A stretch of 64,000 bases of DNA from Sphingobacterium sp. (GCA_031253985.1 JAIRVH010000042.1:93916-157915), one strand, 5' to 3'; positions 42,585-52,463 are shown, counted from the stretch's first letter. Program-made: numbers and translations. Notes: generated by a model from the letters alone, not told the origin.

Positions 42585-44426
42585 CTATAAATCAAAGTAA
42601 AAGGTTGAACCCTTACCTTTGATACTTTCTACCCGTATTTCTGAGCCATGCTGGCGAAGTATTTCCGCAACCAGGTACAAGCCAATCCCAAATCCGGAGA
42701 TATGGGACGTATTCAGATTGTCGACACGGTAAAAGGATTTAAAAATATTCTTTTGATGTTTAAGGTCTATTCCAATACCTTCATCACGAACGTATATCCG
42801 TGTTTTATCGCCAGATCTCTCGGTACCGACCGTAATCTTTCCTCCCGAAGGCGAGTATTTCACGGCATTGCTGACCAGATTGCTGATCACCTGATCGAGT
42901 TTTGCCCTGTCTGCAAAAAGGTAAAGATCCGGATTACTGAAAATTTCAACAGGATGTTTTTCTGAATCGAGATTATCCGTACAGTCCCTTATTAATCTTA
43001 CCAGCTGAAAGCTGGTCTTATGAAGCTGAAGTTTACCTTCTTCAGCCTGGGCAATACTTAAAAAATCTGCAATCATTAACATCATCTTTTTAATCTGAGA
43101 TTCGATCTTTATTGCCATTTGGGCACTTTTCTGTCCAAAGATATCTTCGTGGAGCTGCATCATCTGAGCACTCATCAGCACGGTAGTGAGGGGAGTTTTA
43201 AGTTCATGGCTGGCCATGGATATAAATACATTTTTCCGCTTTTCTTCCTGTTTTTTTTCGGTGATGTCCCGGGCAATCTTTGAAACGCCGATAATCTCCC
43301 CATGATCATTTTTTATAGGAGATATGGTCAAAGATAAGTCAATCAATTTTCCGGACTTAGTTAGCCGCACGGTCTCAAAATGTTTTATGGAATGTCCAAG
43401 ACGCATGCTGCCTAGAATATAATCCTCTTCAGCATGTCTGTCGGGCGGAATTATTTTTAAGATTGACTGCCCAATCATTTCATTGGATGTATAACCGAAA
43501 AGATCGGAAGCAGCATCATTCCAGCTGGTGATGACTCCCTCCAGTGTCTTCCCAATGATCGCATCATAAGAAGAATTTACGATAGCTGCCAGTTCAGCAC
43601 TTTTTTCAATAGATTTTTTCTGATCTGTAATATCCATGATAGTTCCTATGATCCTTCTTGACGTCTTTGGGCCACTGAAGTAGGCAAGCCCTGTTGTCTT
43701 AACGTATCCAATGGTAAAGGTTTTTGGTTTAATAATCCGGCAGGTAAATTCAAAATGATCTTCGGCACCGCTTTCACTGAGCCCATTCATCTGCTGGTAG
43801 ATGGCAAAACGATCCTCCGGATGAATAATTTCTATTACCGTATTTTTAGACTGGGCAGGGTAGGGCAATTCGAGTATTTGCTGTGCCCTTTCGGATAAAT
43901 TGACAACTTCTTTCTGAGCGTTCCAGTCCCAGGTTCCTAATCCCGTGGAAGCAAGGGCAAGACGCAGACGTTCTTCCTTTTCCCGTAGTATTGCTGTCAG
44001 CTTATCTTTTTTTTGTTCAGCAAGCACTGCGTCTGTCACGTCTTTGGTAAAGCACATGGAATGAACGAATTCATTATCTTTCATTAGTGCACTGGAATTT
44101 ATGGTGACATGTTTTATATTCCCATTTTTGCATTTCAGTACCGCCGGATAATTCTCAATGCGCTCGTTGTTCAAGAGTTTTTTTAGAATAGTGGAAATTG
44201 TACCCTGATCCGCGTGAAATGAAGCTATGCTGGCACCAATGTATTCCTTTTCATCATAGCCGAGCAAATCAAGCTCTGCCTGATTGGCCCAGATGATAAT
44301 ACCATCACGGTTTACCCAATGAAGGGCCAGGGAAGCTCTGTCAATAAATTCTGAAAGTTCAGCTATTTTGCTTTTCAGTTCAGTATTTTCGGTTGCCAAT
44401 TGCGCAGCTGTAGATGGACTGTTCAT
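42585..44426 (-). CDS. multi-PAS sensor histidine kinase
   Basis: A 613-residue soluble kinase. A short coiled coil (5-30) leads into three PAS domains (about 30-145, 155-270, 280-395; 'VNRDGIIIWANQAELDLLGY' and 'GVITSWNDAASDLFGYTSNE' are typical PAS cores), then HisKA with His407 in 'SHELKTPLTT', and HATPase ('NLVSNAVKYSPSGG', 'DEGIGIDLKHQ', 'GFGIGLYLV'). No membrane segments. The LuxR-type regulator on the other strand 190 nt away is the likely partner, although HisKA kinases more often pair with OmpR-type regulators. Confidence 0.92.
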   Translation of the reverse strand: MNSPSTAAQLATENTELKSKIAELSEFIDRASLALHWVNRDGIIIWANQAELDLLGYDEKEYIGASIASFHADQGTISTILKKLLNNERIENYPAVLKCKNGNIKHVTINSSALMKDNEFVHSMCFTKDVTDAVLAEQKKDKLTAILREKEERLRLALASTGLGTWDWNAQKEVVNLSERAQQILELPYPAQSKNTVIEIIHPEDRFAIYQQMNGLSESGAEDHFEFTCRIIKPKTFTIGYVKTTGLAYFSGPKTSRRIIGTIMDITDQKKSIEKSAELAAIVNSSYDAIIGKTLEGVITSWNDAASDLFGYTSNEMIGQSILKIIPPDRHAEEDYILGSMRLGHSIKHFETVRLTKSGKLIDLSLTISPIKNDHGEIIGVSKIARDITEKKQEEKRKNVFISMASHELKTPLTTVLMSAQMMQLHEDIFGQKSAQMAIKIESQIKKMMLMIADFLSIAQAEEGKLQLHKTSFQLVRLIRDCTDNLDSEKHPVEIFSNPDLYLFADRAKLDQVISNLVSNAVKYSPSGGKITVGTERSGDKTRIYVRDEGIGIDLKHQKNIFKSFYRVDNLNTSHISGFGIGLYLVAEILRQHGSEIRVESIKGKGSTFYFDL

Positions 44427-44521
44427 AGAGATCTTTAATGAATGATGATACTGACAAAATTACATAACGTAAGATACTTAAAAGGAAGGTAAAAATACGT
44501 TGGCTTATAAGTATATATTAC

Positions 44522-44549
44522 AAAATTTTAAATAGAGATTTAAAATTTT
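44522..44549. promoter_or_regulatory. palindrome between divergent kinase and response regulator
   Basis: AAAATTTTAAAT and ATTTAAAATTTT form a perfect 12-bp inverted repeat around AGAG. It is nested in a wider dyad, TTACATAAC (44460-44468) and GTTATGTAA (44553-44561). A good candidate for an operator shared by the two promoters. Confidence 0.5.
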
Positions 44550-44616
44550 CTAGTTATGTAAAAATGGCAGGCTAATTGTTCGGAATTGGATATAACAAAC
44601 GATTTCTCTATTAAAG

Positions 44617-45273
44617 ATGTATAAAATATTACTTGTCGACGATCACACCTTGGTCAGGAATGGCTTGCGACTAATATTGGAGTCACATAAACAGTTATCC
44701 ATAATTGGGGAGGTGGGAGATGGATTTCAGGCGCTGGAATTTTTAAGTAAAGGGGGGGCACCTGATCTTATCATCACGGATCTCAAAATGGGAGAGATGA
44801 ATGGCATGACATTGATCCATAAAGTGAAGGCCAAGTATCCTGAAATTGACATTGCTGTTTTATCAATGATCGAGGATAATAGTACCGTGGCTGAAGCATT
44901 TAGTGCAGGAGCAATTGGCTTTCTATCGAAAAATTCGGATTACGATGAACTTGTTGAAGGTATATTAAACATAGCTCAGGGTAAAAGATATATTTCGACG
45001 GAGATAGGTCTTTCACTTCTTGATCATTTTCAACTAAATAAGCCCATTTATATCGATAAAGAGGCTATTTATCATCGCTACGATATTTCTGAACGGGAAT
45101 TAATTATTTTGGAACTGATCTCACGTGGATTTACAAACGCTGAAATAGCAGATCAGATATTTCTGAGCAAACGTACGGTTGAAGGGCATCGGCAGCAGCT
45201 GATTGATAAAACAAAAACAAAAAATACAGCTGATCTAGTCCGGTTCGCCTTTCAAAATAAACTTCTTCAATAA
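44617..45273 (+). CDS. LuxR/NarL-family response regulator
   Basis: A 218-residue regulator: receiver domain (about 1-120) with the acidic pair 'VDDHT', phospho-acceptor Asp55 in 'ITDLKMGEMNG', Ser in 'VLSMIED' and Lys in 'FLSKNSD'; LuxR helix-turn-helix (about 153-215) with 'SERELIILELISRGFTNAEI' and 'LSKRTVEGHRQQLIDKTKT'. It binds DNA on phosphorylation. Divergent from the PAS kinase at 42585-44426, which is the likely phosphate donor. A strong bidirectional terminator follows. Confidence 0.93.
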   Translation: MYKILLVDDHTLVRNGLRLILESHKQLSIIGEVGDGFQALEFLSKGGAPDLIITDLKMGEMNGMTLIHKVKAKYPEIDIAVLSMIEDNSTVAEAFSAGAIGFLSKNSDYDELVEGILNIAQGKRYISTEIGLSLLDHFQLNKPIYIDKEAIYHRYDISERELIILELISRGFTNAEIADQIFLSKRTVEGHRQQLIDKTKTKNTADLVRFAFQNKLLQ

Positions 45274-45303
45274 ATGCTTATATTGATCGAACCAACAACT
45301 GCA

Positions 45304-45359
45304 AGGAAAAATCACTTCAAGTTATCAGCAGGGCTGCTCATGTTGAAGCGATTTTTCCT
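45304..45359. terminator. bidirectional terminator between response regulator and alcohol dehydrogenase
   Basis: AGGAAAAATCACTTCAA and TTGAAGCGATTTTTCCT form a 17-bp stem with one mismatch; inside, GCAG and CTGC pair again. A-rich and T-rich flanks suit both directions. Confidence 0.8.
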
Positions 45360-45370
45360 CTTAGCTTATC

Positions 45371-46528
45371 TTAGGGTTTCAAAACTACTTTAACGCAATC
45401 GTCTTCTTTCTCATTGAAAATTTGATACCCATGCTCAGCTTCAGCAAGAGGAATGCTGTGGGTGATAATATCATCGAGAACTACTTTATTTTCGCTAACA
45501 AGGTCGATAAGCTTGTCAATATAGTTAAGGACAGGCGCTTGGCCCTGCTTTATTGTGATGCCTTTATCAAAAATCCTGAATAGTGGAAAATTATCGTATG
45601 GTGAACCATATACACCCATGATAGATACCGTACCCATTCGTCTGACCGCTTCAAAGCACATTTCCAATACTTTTATTGATCCTTTTTCAAAGTTGATCGT
45701 TGCTTTGACTTTATCCATAAAATTTCGTTCGGGTTCAAAGCCGACTGCATCAATACACACATCGGCTCCTCTTCCGTCGGTCATTTCACGAATTGCCTGA
45801 ATAACATCTACTTTATGCGGATTGAGGATTTCAACTTTATTGACTGCTTTAGCTTTATCCAGGCGGTAATCCAGCGGGTCGATAGCGATAACTCGACCAG
45901 CACCATGAAGCCAAGCTGCTTTTTGAGCCATCAGGCCTACAGGACCCGAACCAAAGATCGCGACCGTTTCACCACCTTTCAGATTTGCCCAATCAATTGC
46001 GGACCATCCAGTGGGAAAAATATCTGTTAAAAACAAAGCCTGTTCATCAGTGAGGTGATTTGGAATAACACGGGGACTGATATCAGCGTATGGGACCCGA
46101 ACGTATTCAGCTTGACCGCCAGAATATCCGCCGTAGAGATCAGTGTAGCCAAAGAGCGCGCCACCTTTTTGATCCATCAAGTCCCCGTTGGGCCCGTAAT
46201 GTTTAAAATTTGAATTCTCGCAGGCGGGAGAAGCTTCATGCGTACAGAAAAAACATTTTCCGCAAGCAATCGGAAAGGGGACAACTACACGGTCGCCTTT
46301 CTTTAGATTTGTGATTTCCGAACCTACTTCCTCCACGATGCCCATAAATTCGTGTCCCATGATCAGATTTTCCTTTTGCGGAACTGCACCGCTTAAAATA
46401 TGTAGATCAGAGCCACATATTGCGGTAGCGGTCACTTTTAGAATTACATCCCTAGGATCAAGTATAGTCGGATCAGGTACATTATCGACCCTGATGTCGC
46501 CGGGCTTATGGAATACTGCTGCTTTCAT
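45371..46528 (-). CDS. zinc-dependent alcohol dehydrogenase
   Basis: A 385-residue medium-chain dehydrogenase: catalytic zinc ligands in 'AICGSDLH' and 'GHEFMGIVEEVG', structural zinc cysteines in 'CGKCFFCTHEASPAC' (C-x2-C-x2-C-x7-C), and NAD fold 'IFGSGPVGLMAQKAAWLHGA'. The length and 'GYSGGQAEYVRVPYAD' place it with glutathione-independent formaldehyde dehydrogenase-like proteins. It oxidises an alcohol or aldehyde with NAD(P)+; substrate not certain. It stands alone, convergent with the response regulator. Confidence 0.92.
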   Translation of the reverse strand: MKAAVFHKPGDIRVDNVPDPTILDPRDVILKVTATAICGSDLHILSGAVPQKENLIMGHEFMGIVEEVGSEITNLKKGDRVVVPFPIACGKCFFCTHEASPACENSNFKHYGPNGDLMDQKGGALFGYTDLYGGYSGGQAEYVRVPYADISPRVIPNHLTDEQALFLTDIFPTGWSAIDWANLKGGETVAIFGSGPVGLMAQKAAWLHGAGRVIAIDPLDYRLDKAKAVNKVEILNPHKVDVIQAIREMTDGRGADVCIDAVGFEPERNFMDKVKATINFEKGSIKVLEMCFEAVRRMGTVSIMGVYGSPYDNFPLFRIFDKGITIKQGQAPVLNYIDKLIDLVSENKVVLDDIITHSIPLAEAEHGYQIFNEKEDDCVKVVLKP

Positions 46529-46861
46529 AATTTATAGTTTAGCATGTGAGTGTATTTAACCAATTATTAATCTGTGTTCAAGGGGAACTCATCCGGAACA
46601 GATTTGGTTCGATAAATAATGGTGCGAAAGTGTTTACATCTTGATTAAGGGTATTTTTCTCCTAAGATGAAGTATATGTAACATACACATGTTCCAAACC
46701 TTTATGTGCTTGGTGCTGTTCACGGTGAAAGGATAATTCATTAAATGCAATTGATTGACGTTAATAACTTGGTTTTGTGATTGAAAATTCAAATCAGATG
46801 GTGATGTGCAGGTATAACTGACATTTAAATAGCGAGTTAAAACGATTATCAAATCTTTTAA
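46529..46861. other. 333-nt gene-free divergent region
   Basis: Between the alcohol dehydrogenase (minus) and the duplicated membrane protein (plus). AT-rich; no frame, no strong hairpin, no exact -7 box close to either start. Confidence 0.5.
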
Positions 46862-47539
46862 ATGATCACAATGAAAAACAAAAAGAATAGTTATTTCTAT
46901 AGGAACAGCCTTTCCATCGTATTTATCATTTTATTTGTATCAGCACTAGGCGCTCAGGCATTTTTTGGATGGAAAGAAAACAATGAGAATCTGAAAGATC
47001 TGGGGTCTCCAGAACTCCTATTTTCTGCATATTTGAGAAGCGGTCATTTTTTCTCATCAACATTTGAAAATTTCCAAAGCGAATTTCTACAGATGGCACT
47101 TTATGTTATGCTGACGATTTCTCTGCGGCAAGTGGGGTCTGCAGAATCAAAAGATCCGGAAAAGCCTGAGGAAGTTGATCGGCTTCCTGATCCAACCCGA
47201 AAAGATGCGCCGGGTCCCGTTAAGAAAGGGGGATGGCGTTTAATTCTTTACCAAAATTCGCTATCGATTGCCTTTGTGATCCTGTTTCTTGTATGTTGGG
47301 CAGGCCATCTCTATGGAAGTTTTAAGGATGCCAACCTGCAGGAAAGCTTGCAGGGCAAACCCGAAAAAAGTTTATTAGCGTTTCTAGCGGAACCGCAGTT
47401 CTGGTTTGAAACTTTTCAGAACTGGCAAAGTGAATTTCTTTCGGTCGCTTCGATTGTAATATTAACAATCTTTCTCCGGCAAAAAGGATCTCCAGAATCG
47501 AAACCTGTGGATGCCGCTCACACTGAGACAGGTAAATAG
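46862..47539 (+). CDS. membrane protein with two tandem homologous halves (DUF6766-like)
   Basis: A 225-residue protein of two clearly related halves. Each begins 'Y-x-NSLSI-x-F-hydrophobic' (residues 12-26 and about 128-142), has a membrane helix, then a polar loop, then 'F-x-TF-x-N-x-QSEFL' ('FSSTFENFQSEFL' and 'WFETFQNWQSEFL'), a second helix and 'LRQ-x-GS-ESK'. A charged linker (about 98-122) separates them. This suggests four helices arising by duplication. It fits what I recall as DUF6766; function unknown. Start could also be the ATG at 46871. Confidence 0.8.
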   Translation: MITMKNKKNSYFYRNSLSIVFIILFVSALGAQAFFGWKENNENLKDLGSPELLFSAYLRSGHFFSSTFENFQSEFLQMALYVMLTISLRQVGSAESKDPEKPEEVDRLPDPTRKDAPGPVKKGGWRLILYQNSLSIAFVILFLVCWAGHLYGSFKDANLQESLQGKPEKSLLAFLAEPQFWFETFQNWQSEFLSVASIVILTIFLRQKGSPESKPVDAAHTETGK

Positions 47540-47706
47540 ATCTAACAAAATGGCCAAAACAAGTTGATATATCCCTCCATGGCGTAATATATTGAATTTG
47601 CTACGGAACCTAGCAATATCGAAGCATGAAATCTGAACGCTATTGTAGCGGATCATTAAATTCACTCGTTCTTTCTGATGTATCAATAATAAATAACCAA
47701 GAAGTT

Positions 47707-48108
47707 ATGAAAAAAACTTACAGTATCCTGTTTCCAGCTATCCTTGCTTTTGCGCTGACCTCTTGCAAAAAAGAAGAGAAGATAGCCGTCGAGAATCTTA
47801 TCGGTAAATGGACAGTGGCAAATGATGATCCCAGGATAGCCGTAGATGGTTCCGTTACCTACAAGTTCAACTCCGACATGACCTGTATCAAGAATATCTA
47901 CAATGCGCTTTCAAATCGCGACACATCTATCCAGCGCACTTATGTATTGAGTTATGATAAGACTTTGGTGACACTTTATGATGAAAATAAAATCTATACA
48001 GAACAGTATCTGATAAAAAGGTTGAACACGAAGGAAATGAAATGGGAGAACGCGTCACCCAAAGATGGAAACGAGGATAAAAGATTGGTTCGATCGAGCG
48101 ATCAATAG
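47707..48108 (+). CDS. lipoprotein of unknown function
   Basis: The 133-residue product from the ATG at 47707 has a clear lipoprotein signal ('MKKTYSILFPAILAFALTSC', Cys20). A longer frame from 47626 would put 27 residues before it and hide the signal, so I reject it. The mature part looks like a small lipocalin-like or META-type beta barrel ('LIGKWTVANDD' followed by alternating strands), as in many Bacteroidota 'lipocalin family' lipoproteins. Function unknown; it precedes the PUL regulator by 160 nt. Confidence 0.75.
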   Translation: MKKTYSILFPAILAFALTSCKKEEKIAVENLIGKWTVANDDPRIAVDGSVTYKFNSDMTCIKNIYNALSNRDTSIQRTYVLSYDKTLVTLYDENKIYTEQYLIKRLNTKEMKWENASPKDGNEDKRLVRSSDQ

Positions 48109-48270
48109 AGTCGATCTGTCAGAGTTTGAAAAAAGGTAGCATATATCTGCTCTTAGCGAATTTGAGAATTAGGTTGAAGAAGTACGGACCTGTGTATTGT
48201 TCCTGTTAAAATGAATGCTCGGATTTGCTGGATTTGCTCAATTTTTGTATCATTGAGGAGATCATAACCA

Positions 48271-51200
48271 ATGCAGCAGCTTAAGTCTTTTTTATACGCG
48301 TATCTCAGTCTTTTTCTTCTCCTTTTCATAGGTCATTTTTCGGCTTGGAGCCAGGCCAATACTTATGCGTTTAAAACCTTGACTTCTGACCAAGGCTTGG
48401 TTCATAATCACGTCAACTGTGCTCTGAGGGATAAGAATAATTACCTGTGGTTTGGTACCGAGTCTGGCCTGAGCCGATTTGATGGGGTACAATTCACAAA
48501 TTTTCGATATTCTGCCAGTAAGCATACAGGCCTGAGTGGAAATGTGATTTCAGCAATCTTCGAGGGGCCGGAAGGTAATGTATGGATCCGTACGAATAAC
48601 GGGATGAATGTGTATGATCAGCGCTCAGGCATTATCCACCAGCACCTGGATTCTATACTGACCAGCTTGAAACTTCCTGTTAAAGACGTACACACCGTAA
48701 GGCCGCTGGAAGGGCAGACCTTTGCACTATTGTATAACGATCGTATGCTGGTCCTGTACGACGGCCAAACGAAAACGTACCGCACTATGCCGCAGCTGAC
48801 CAAAAGCAGTCGAATTGCTGATGTGATAGCGGGGAAAGGCCAAACGATCTGGGTAATTTACGAAAATGGCCTGCTGGGCTACGTCGATATAAAGTCACTG
48901 CAAAGTATCAAAACCTGCTTATTGCCCCTCAGTAATAAATTGGTGAATTATAATCTTTTTGCAGATCAGGAGGGTGTCATATGGATCTTCTCAAAAGATA
49001 TTCCAATCGGCGTATACTGGTTTGACCCGAAAGACGGGGTAGTTCGGCATATTCAAAAAGAACTGTCCAATCCCTTTGTAGGCAATATCGTGCAAGACGA
49101 TAAAGGAAATCTCTGGCTGGGTACAGACCATGGTGGCATCAATGTCTACAATAAGAAAACGAGCAGTATCGAAATCATTGGCAATGATAAATATGACTTA
49201 CGGAGTCTGCCTTACAATAGTATAACGTGCTTATACCGGGATAAGTCAGGTATTATATGGACCGGAACCTATAAAGGCGGCATCAGCTATTATCATCCCA
49301 ACCTGTTGTTATTCTCCTTAATCAAGAACTATCCGGGGCTTCCCAGATCACTTCCCTTTGATGATGTCAATAAGTTTGTACAGGATCGCAAGGGTAATCT
49401 CTGGATCGGGACAAACGGTGGGGGATTGCTCTATTATGATATCGGCCAGAAAACATTTAAGCAATACTTGCATGATCCTCAGGATCCCAATAGTTTGAGC
49501 TCCAACGTAATTGTTTCCCTGTTGCTGGATACGGAAGACAGGTTGTGGATCGGAACTTATCGAGGTGGTATGTGTCGATTCGACGGCAAAAGTTTTAAAG
49601 TTTTCCATCGTGACCCGGCGCCTGGAAAATTGAACGACGATAGTGTTTGGGAGATCTATGAAGATAGTCAGCATCGGTTTTGGATAGGAACCCTAAGTGC
49701 CGGCCTGTACCTGTTTGATAGAAAAACAGAACAGTTTTCGAAAACGTATTCTCGGCAGGGACAAACCATCAACATCAATTATATTTCTGTCTTATTTGAG
49801 GATTCAAAAAAACGGCTCTGGATCGGCACAGCTACAGGCTTGGCGCTGTTGACTCCCGACGGCAAGATTAGCTATATTAATACATCCAGTTCGCCCATGA
49901 AACTCATGAATGATCTGATTTATGATATTAAAGAGGATAAAACCGGTCGTATTTGGGTAGCAACACAGGAAGGGCTGCATGTAATCGACGGTACCAAAAT
50001 AAGCTGTCTCACACAGCAAGATGGACTCAGCGACGATGCGATCCTGGCACTCTTGGTCGATAATCAAGGGGGGATTTGGGCTTCAACAAACAAAGGACTG
50101 TCGGCGATTGTCGGCAAAGGACAGGCAGAGAAGTTTATCATCCGCAATTTTACACAGGAATCGGGCCTCCAGGGGAATGTATTCAATGAAAACGCCGCTT
50201 TAAAAATGCGGGACGGAAGACTCGTCTTTGGTGGACCAAAAGGATTCAATTTTATCGACCCTACAAAAATTAGCAGCGAAAGTGAGCTGATCTTACCCCT
50301 TTTGTCCAATCTCTATTTATTCAACAAGCGGGTAGCCGTAGGTGAGGAATTTTCGGGCCGGGTCATTTACGATCAAGCCCTGAATAATCTCAAAGAACTG
50401 AGCCTTCCATACAATCTAAATGCCATTTCGCTGGAGTTCTCTACTTTTGACTACCTGCAACAGCATAATGGACTCTACCAATATCAGCTTGCTGGTCTAA
50501 GTGATGAATGGTTTGATTTTGAACCAGGGACCATGCGCGCCAATTTTACCAATCTAGACACCCGCAGCTACAGCTTATATATTCGGCATGCCATCGATTC
50601 GAATAGCTGGTCGGAGGGCGTGCTGCTCCTAACAATCGATATACAGCCGCCTTTTTGGCGTTCTACCTGGGCCTTTCTTTTCTATGCCTGTCTAACTTTG
50701 GTCGTCCTGTGGACCTATTTTTATTTGACAAAACTACGTGTCAAGACACGCAATCAACTTTACCTTGCCCAGGAACAGGCAACACAGGCAAAGGAGCTGG
50801 ATGCTTTAAAAACACGTTTCTTTACTAATATAAGTCATGAGTTCAGGACTCCGATCAGCTTGATCCTAACCCCAACACAGCAGTTGTTGGATGAAGAACA
50901 GCATCCAGAAAAAAAAGCTGACCTAAACTTAATCAAGAAGAATGCCGACCGCCTGCTTAAATTGGTCAATCAGCTGCTGGACTTTAGAAAATTGGAGAAA
51001 AGTGAACTGGAACTGAACGAGGAGTATGGGGATCTCTTGGGATTTATCCGCGAACAACTCGATGCCTTTGCCGGAATGGCCCAAAGCAATCAAATCTCCC
51101 TACAGGTCAATATTGCCCAAGACACATACCCGTCCTGGTTTGACAAAAACAAATTGGAAAGCATTATTTTCAATTTGATGTCAAATGCGATCAAGTTTAG

Positions 51201-52281
51201 CCCAGTATCCGGTATTGTGGCATTCAATGCCAAAGTAACTGAACAAGAAGCGGGAAAGGTACTGCTTATTGAAGTTCAAAATCAGGGTACAGCGATTCCC
51301 GAAAACTTACAATCCCGCGTTTTTGAACGTTACATGCAACTGGCTGTACCAAATGGAAAACTAAATCAGGGTACGGGTATCGGGCTTTCTATTGTAAAAG
51401 ACTATGTAGAATTCTTGGGTGGAAATATCAGGCTGAGCAGCAATGCGCAATGGACGACATTTTATGTTCAACTACCTTTAAACAAGGTCGCAACGAGCAA
51501 TGACCCCGTCGAAAGCAACAAGCAGGATAAACCTGCTATTTTATTGGTCGAAGATGATATTGACTTCCTTCATTATCTGGAGCGGACCCTAAGGTCAACC
51601 TACGTAATCCACTCTGCAAAAGGAGTCAATGAGGCGAAATTGATTTTAAGCAAGCAACAAGTTGATCTTGTCATCACCGATCTTAGTCTGCCCGGGGAGA
51701 GCGGACTGGATTTTTGCCGCTATATAAAAGCCCAGGCTAAGCTGGTCCATATCCCTGTGCTGATTGTAACGGCGGTAGTCAATCAGAAAATTGAACTGGA
51801 AGCCTTGCAGACCGGTGCTACAGATTACATTAACAAGCCTTTCAATATCAACCTCCTGCGTTCGAAATTAGCGCAGATACTCAATCAGCAGCAGACAATG
51901 GTAAAACGGTATAAAAAACAGATTAATGTCAATCTGGAACAGCCCGATATTGCATCCGCTGATGAACAGTTTATCCGTGCGCTGGTAAAGGAAATTGAAC
52001 AGGATCTCAGTGACCCTTCACTTTCTGTCGAACTGCTTGCCAAAAGAATGAACATCACCCGTGTAGGCCTTTATAAAAAGGTACTTGCTATAACGGGGTA
52101 TTCGCCGATGGAATACATCCGGCATATCCGGCTCAAACGTGCCATGCATTTAGTTCAGAATTCGAAATTATCGATGGCTGAAATTGCTTATGAAGTGGGG
52201 TTTGGAAATCCGAAACAGTTCAGCAAATATTTTAAATCTGCATTTGGAAACCTACCGTCTTTTTACCGAAAAAACCTGTAA
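48271..52281 (+). CDS. hybrid two-component system regulator (HTCS) of a PUL
   Basis: A 1336-residue one-protein signalling system. Signal peptide (1-28), about 14 beta-propeller repeats with 'LWIGT/IWVAT' cores (30 to about 720), a Y_Y_Y domain (about 725-790), one membrane helix (about 798-820), HisKA with His856 in 'NISHEFRTPISLIL', HATPase (about 960-1070), receiver with Asp1137 in 'ITDLSLPGESG' (about 1088-1200), and an AraC helix-turn-helix (about 1235-1335; 'SMAEIAYEVGFGNPKQFSKY'). It senses a glycan fragment in the periplasm and turns on the downstream operon. Confidence 0.96.
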   Translation: MQQLKSFLYAYLSLFLLLFIGHFSAWSQANTYAFKTLTSDQGLVHNHVNCALRDKNNYLWFGTESGLSRFDGVQFTNFRYSASKHTGLSGNVISAIFEGPEGNVWIRTNNGMNVYDQRSGIIHQHLDSILTSLKLPVKDVHTVRPLEGQTFALLYNDRMLVLYDGQTKTYRTMPQLTKSSRIADVIAGKGQTIWVIYENGLLGYVDIKSLQSIKTCLLPLSNKLVNYNLFADQEGVIWIFSKDIPIGVYWFDPKDGVVRHIQKELSNPFVGNIVQDDKGNLWLGTDHGGINVYNKKTSSIEIIGNDKYDLRSLPYNSITCLYRDKSGIIWTGTYKGGISYYHPNLLLFSLIKNYPGLPRSLPFDDVNKFVQDRKGNLWIGTNGGGLLYYDIGQKTFKQYLHDPQDPNSLSSNVIVSLLLDTEDRLWIGTYRGGMCRFDGKSFKVFHRDPAPGKLNDDSVWEIYEDSQHRFWIGTLSAGLYLFDRKTEQFSKTYSRQGQTININYISVLFEDSKKRLWIGTATGLALLTPDGKISYINTSSSPMKLMNDLIYDIKEDKTGRIWVATQEGLHVIDGTKISCLTQQDGLSDDAILALLVDNQGGIWASTNKGLSAIVGKGQAEKFIIRNFTQESGLQGNVFNENAALKMRDGRLVFGGPKGFNFIDPTKISSESELILPLLSNLYLFNKRVAVGEEFSGRVIYDQALNNLKELSLPYNLNAISLEFSTFDYLQQHNGLYQYQLAGLSDEWFDFEPGTMRANFTNLDTRSYSLYIRHAIDSNSWSEGVLLLTIDIQPPFWRSTWAFLFYACLTLVVLWTYFYLTKLRVKTRNQLYLAQEQATQAKELDALKTRFFTNISHEFRTPISLILTPTQQLLDEEQHPEKKADLNLIKKNADRLLKLVNQLLDFRKLEKSELELNEEYGDLLGFIREQLDAFAGMAQSNQISLQVNIAQDTYPSWFDKNKLESIIFNLMSNAIKFSPVSGIVAFNAKVTEQEAGKVLLIEVQNQGTAIPENLQSRVFERYMQLAVPNGKLNQGTGIGLSIVKDYVEFLGGNIRLSSNAQWTTFYVQLPLNKVATSNDPVESNKQDKPAILLVEDDIDFLHYLERTLRSTYVIHSAKGVNEAKLILSKQQVDLVITDLSLPGESGLDFCRYIKAQAKLVHIPVLIVTAVVNQKIELEALQTGATDYINKPFNINLLRSKLAQILNQQQTMVKRYKKQINVNLEQPDIASADEQFIRALVKEIEQDLSDPSLSVELLAKRMNITRVGLYKKVLAITGYSPMEYIRHIRLKRAMHLVQNSKLSMAEIAYEVGFGNPKQFSKYFKSAFGNLPSFYRKNL

Positions 52282-52326
52282 TTCATAGGCTTAAAGTCAA
52301 TGATGCCTGCAAGTATTCCTTTACAT

Positions 52327-52365
52327 GTTAACAAAGTAACCCCCAAAAGTTAACAAAACATACCC
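52327..52365 (+). promoter_or_regulatory. two direct repeats GTTAACAAAnnAnnCCC, likely HTCS operator
   Basis: GTTAACAAAGTAACCCC (from 52327) and GTTAACAAAACATACCC (from 52349) share 9 leading bases and the CCC end. Their starts are 22 bp apart, two helical turns, the spacing expected for an AraC-type dimer on one DNA face. The downstream copy ends where the -33 box of the GH31 promoter should be. Confidence 0.65.
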
Positions 52366-52386
52366 TTTATACAACCGGTTGCACTC

Positions 52387-52394
52387 TATATTTG
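52387..52394 (+). promoter_or_regulatory. -7 box TATATTTG of the PUL operon
   Basis: Exact TAnnTTTG match. The -33 TTTG is absent at 19-nt spacing; instead the repeat at 52349-52365 sits there, which fits an activator-dependent promoter. Predicted leader about 66 nt. Confidence 0.6.
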
Positions 52395-52463
52395 ATCAGT
52401 TCTTTCAATAGGAAAGGACGCGTAATAACCAAGGGAATATAATAACCAATAAATCTTATTTAA

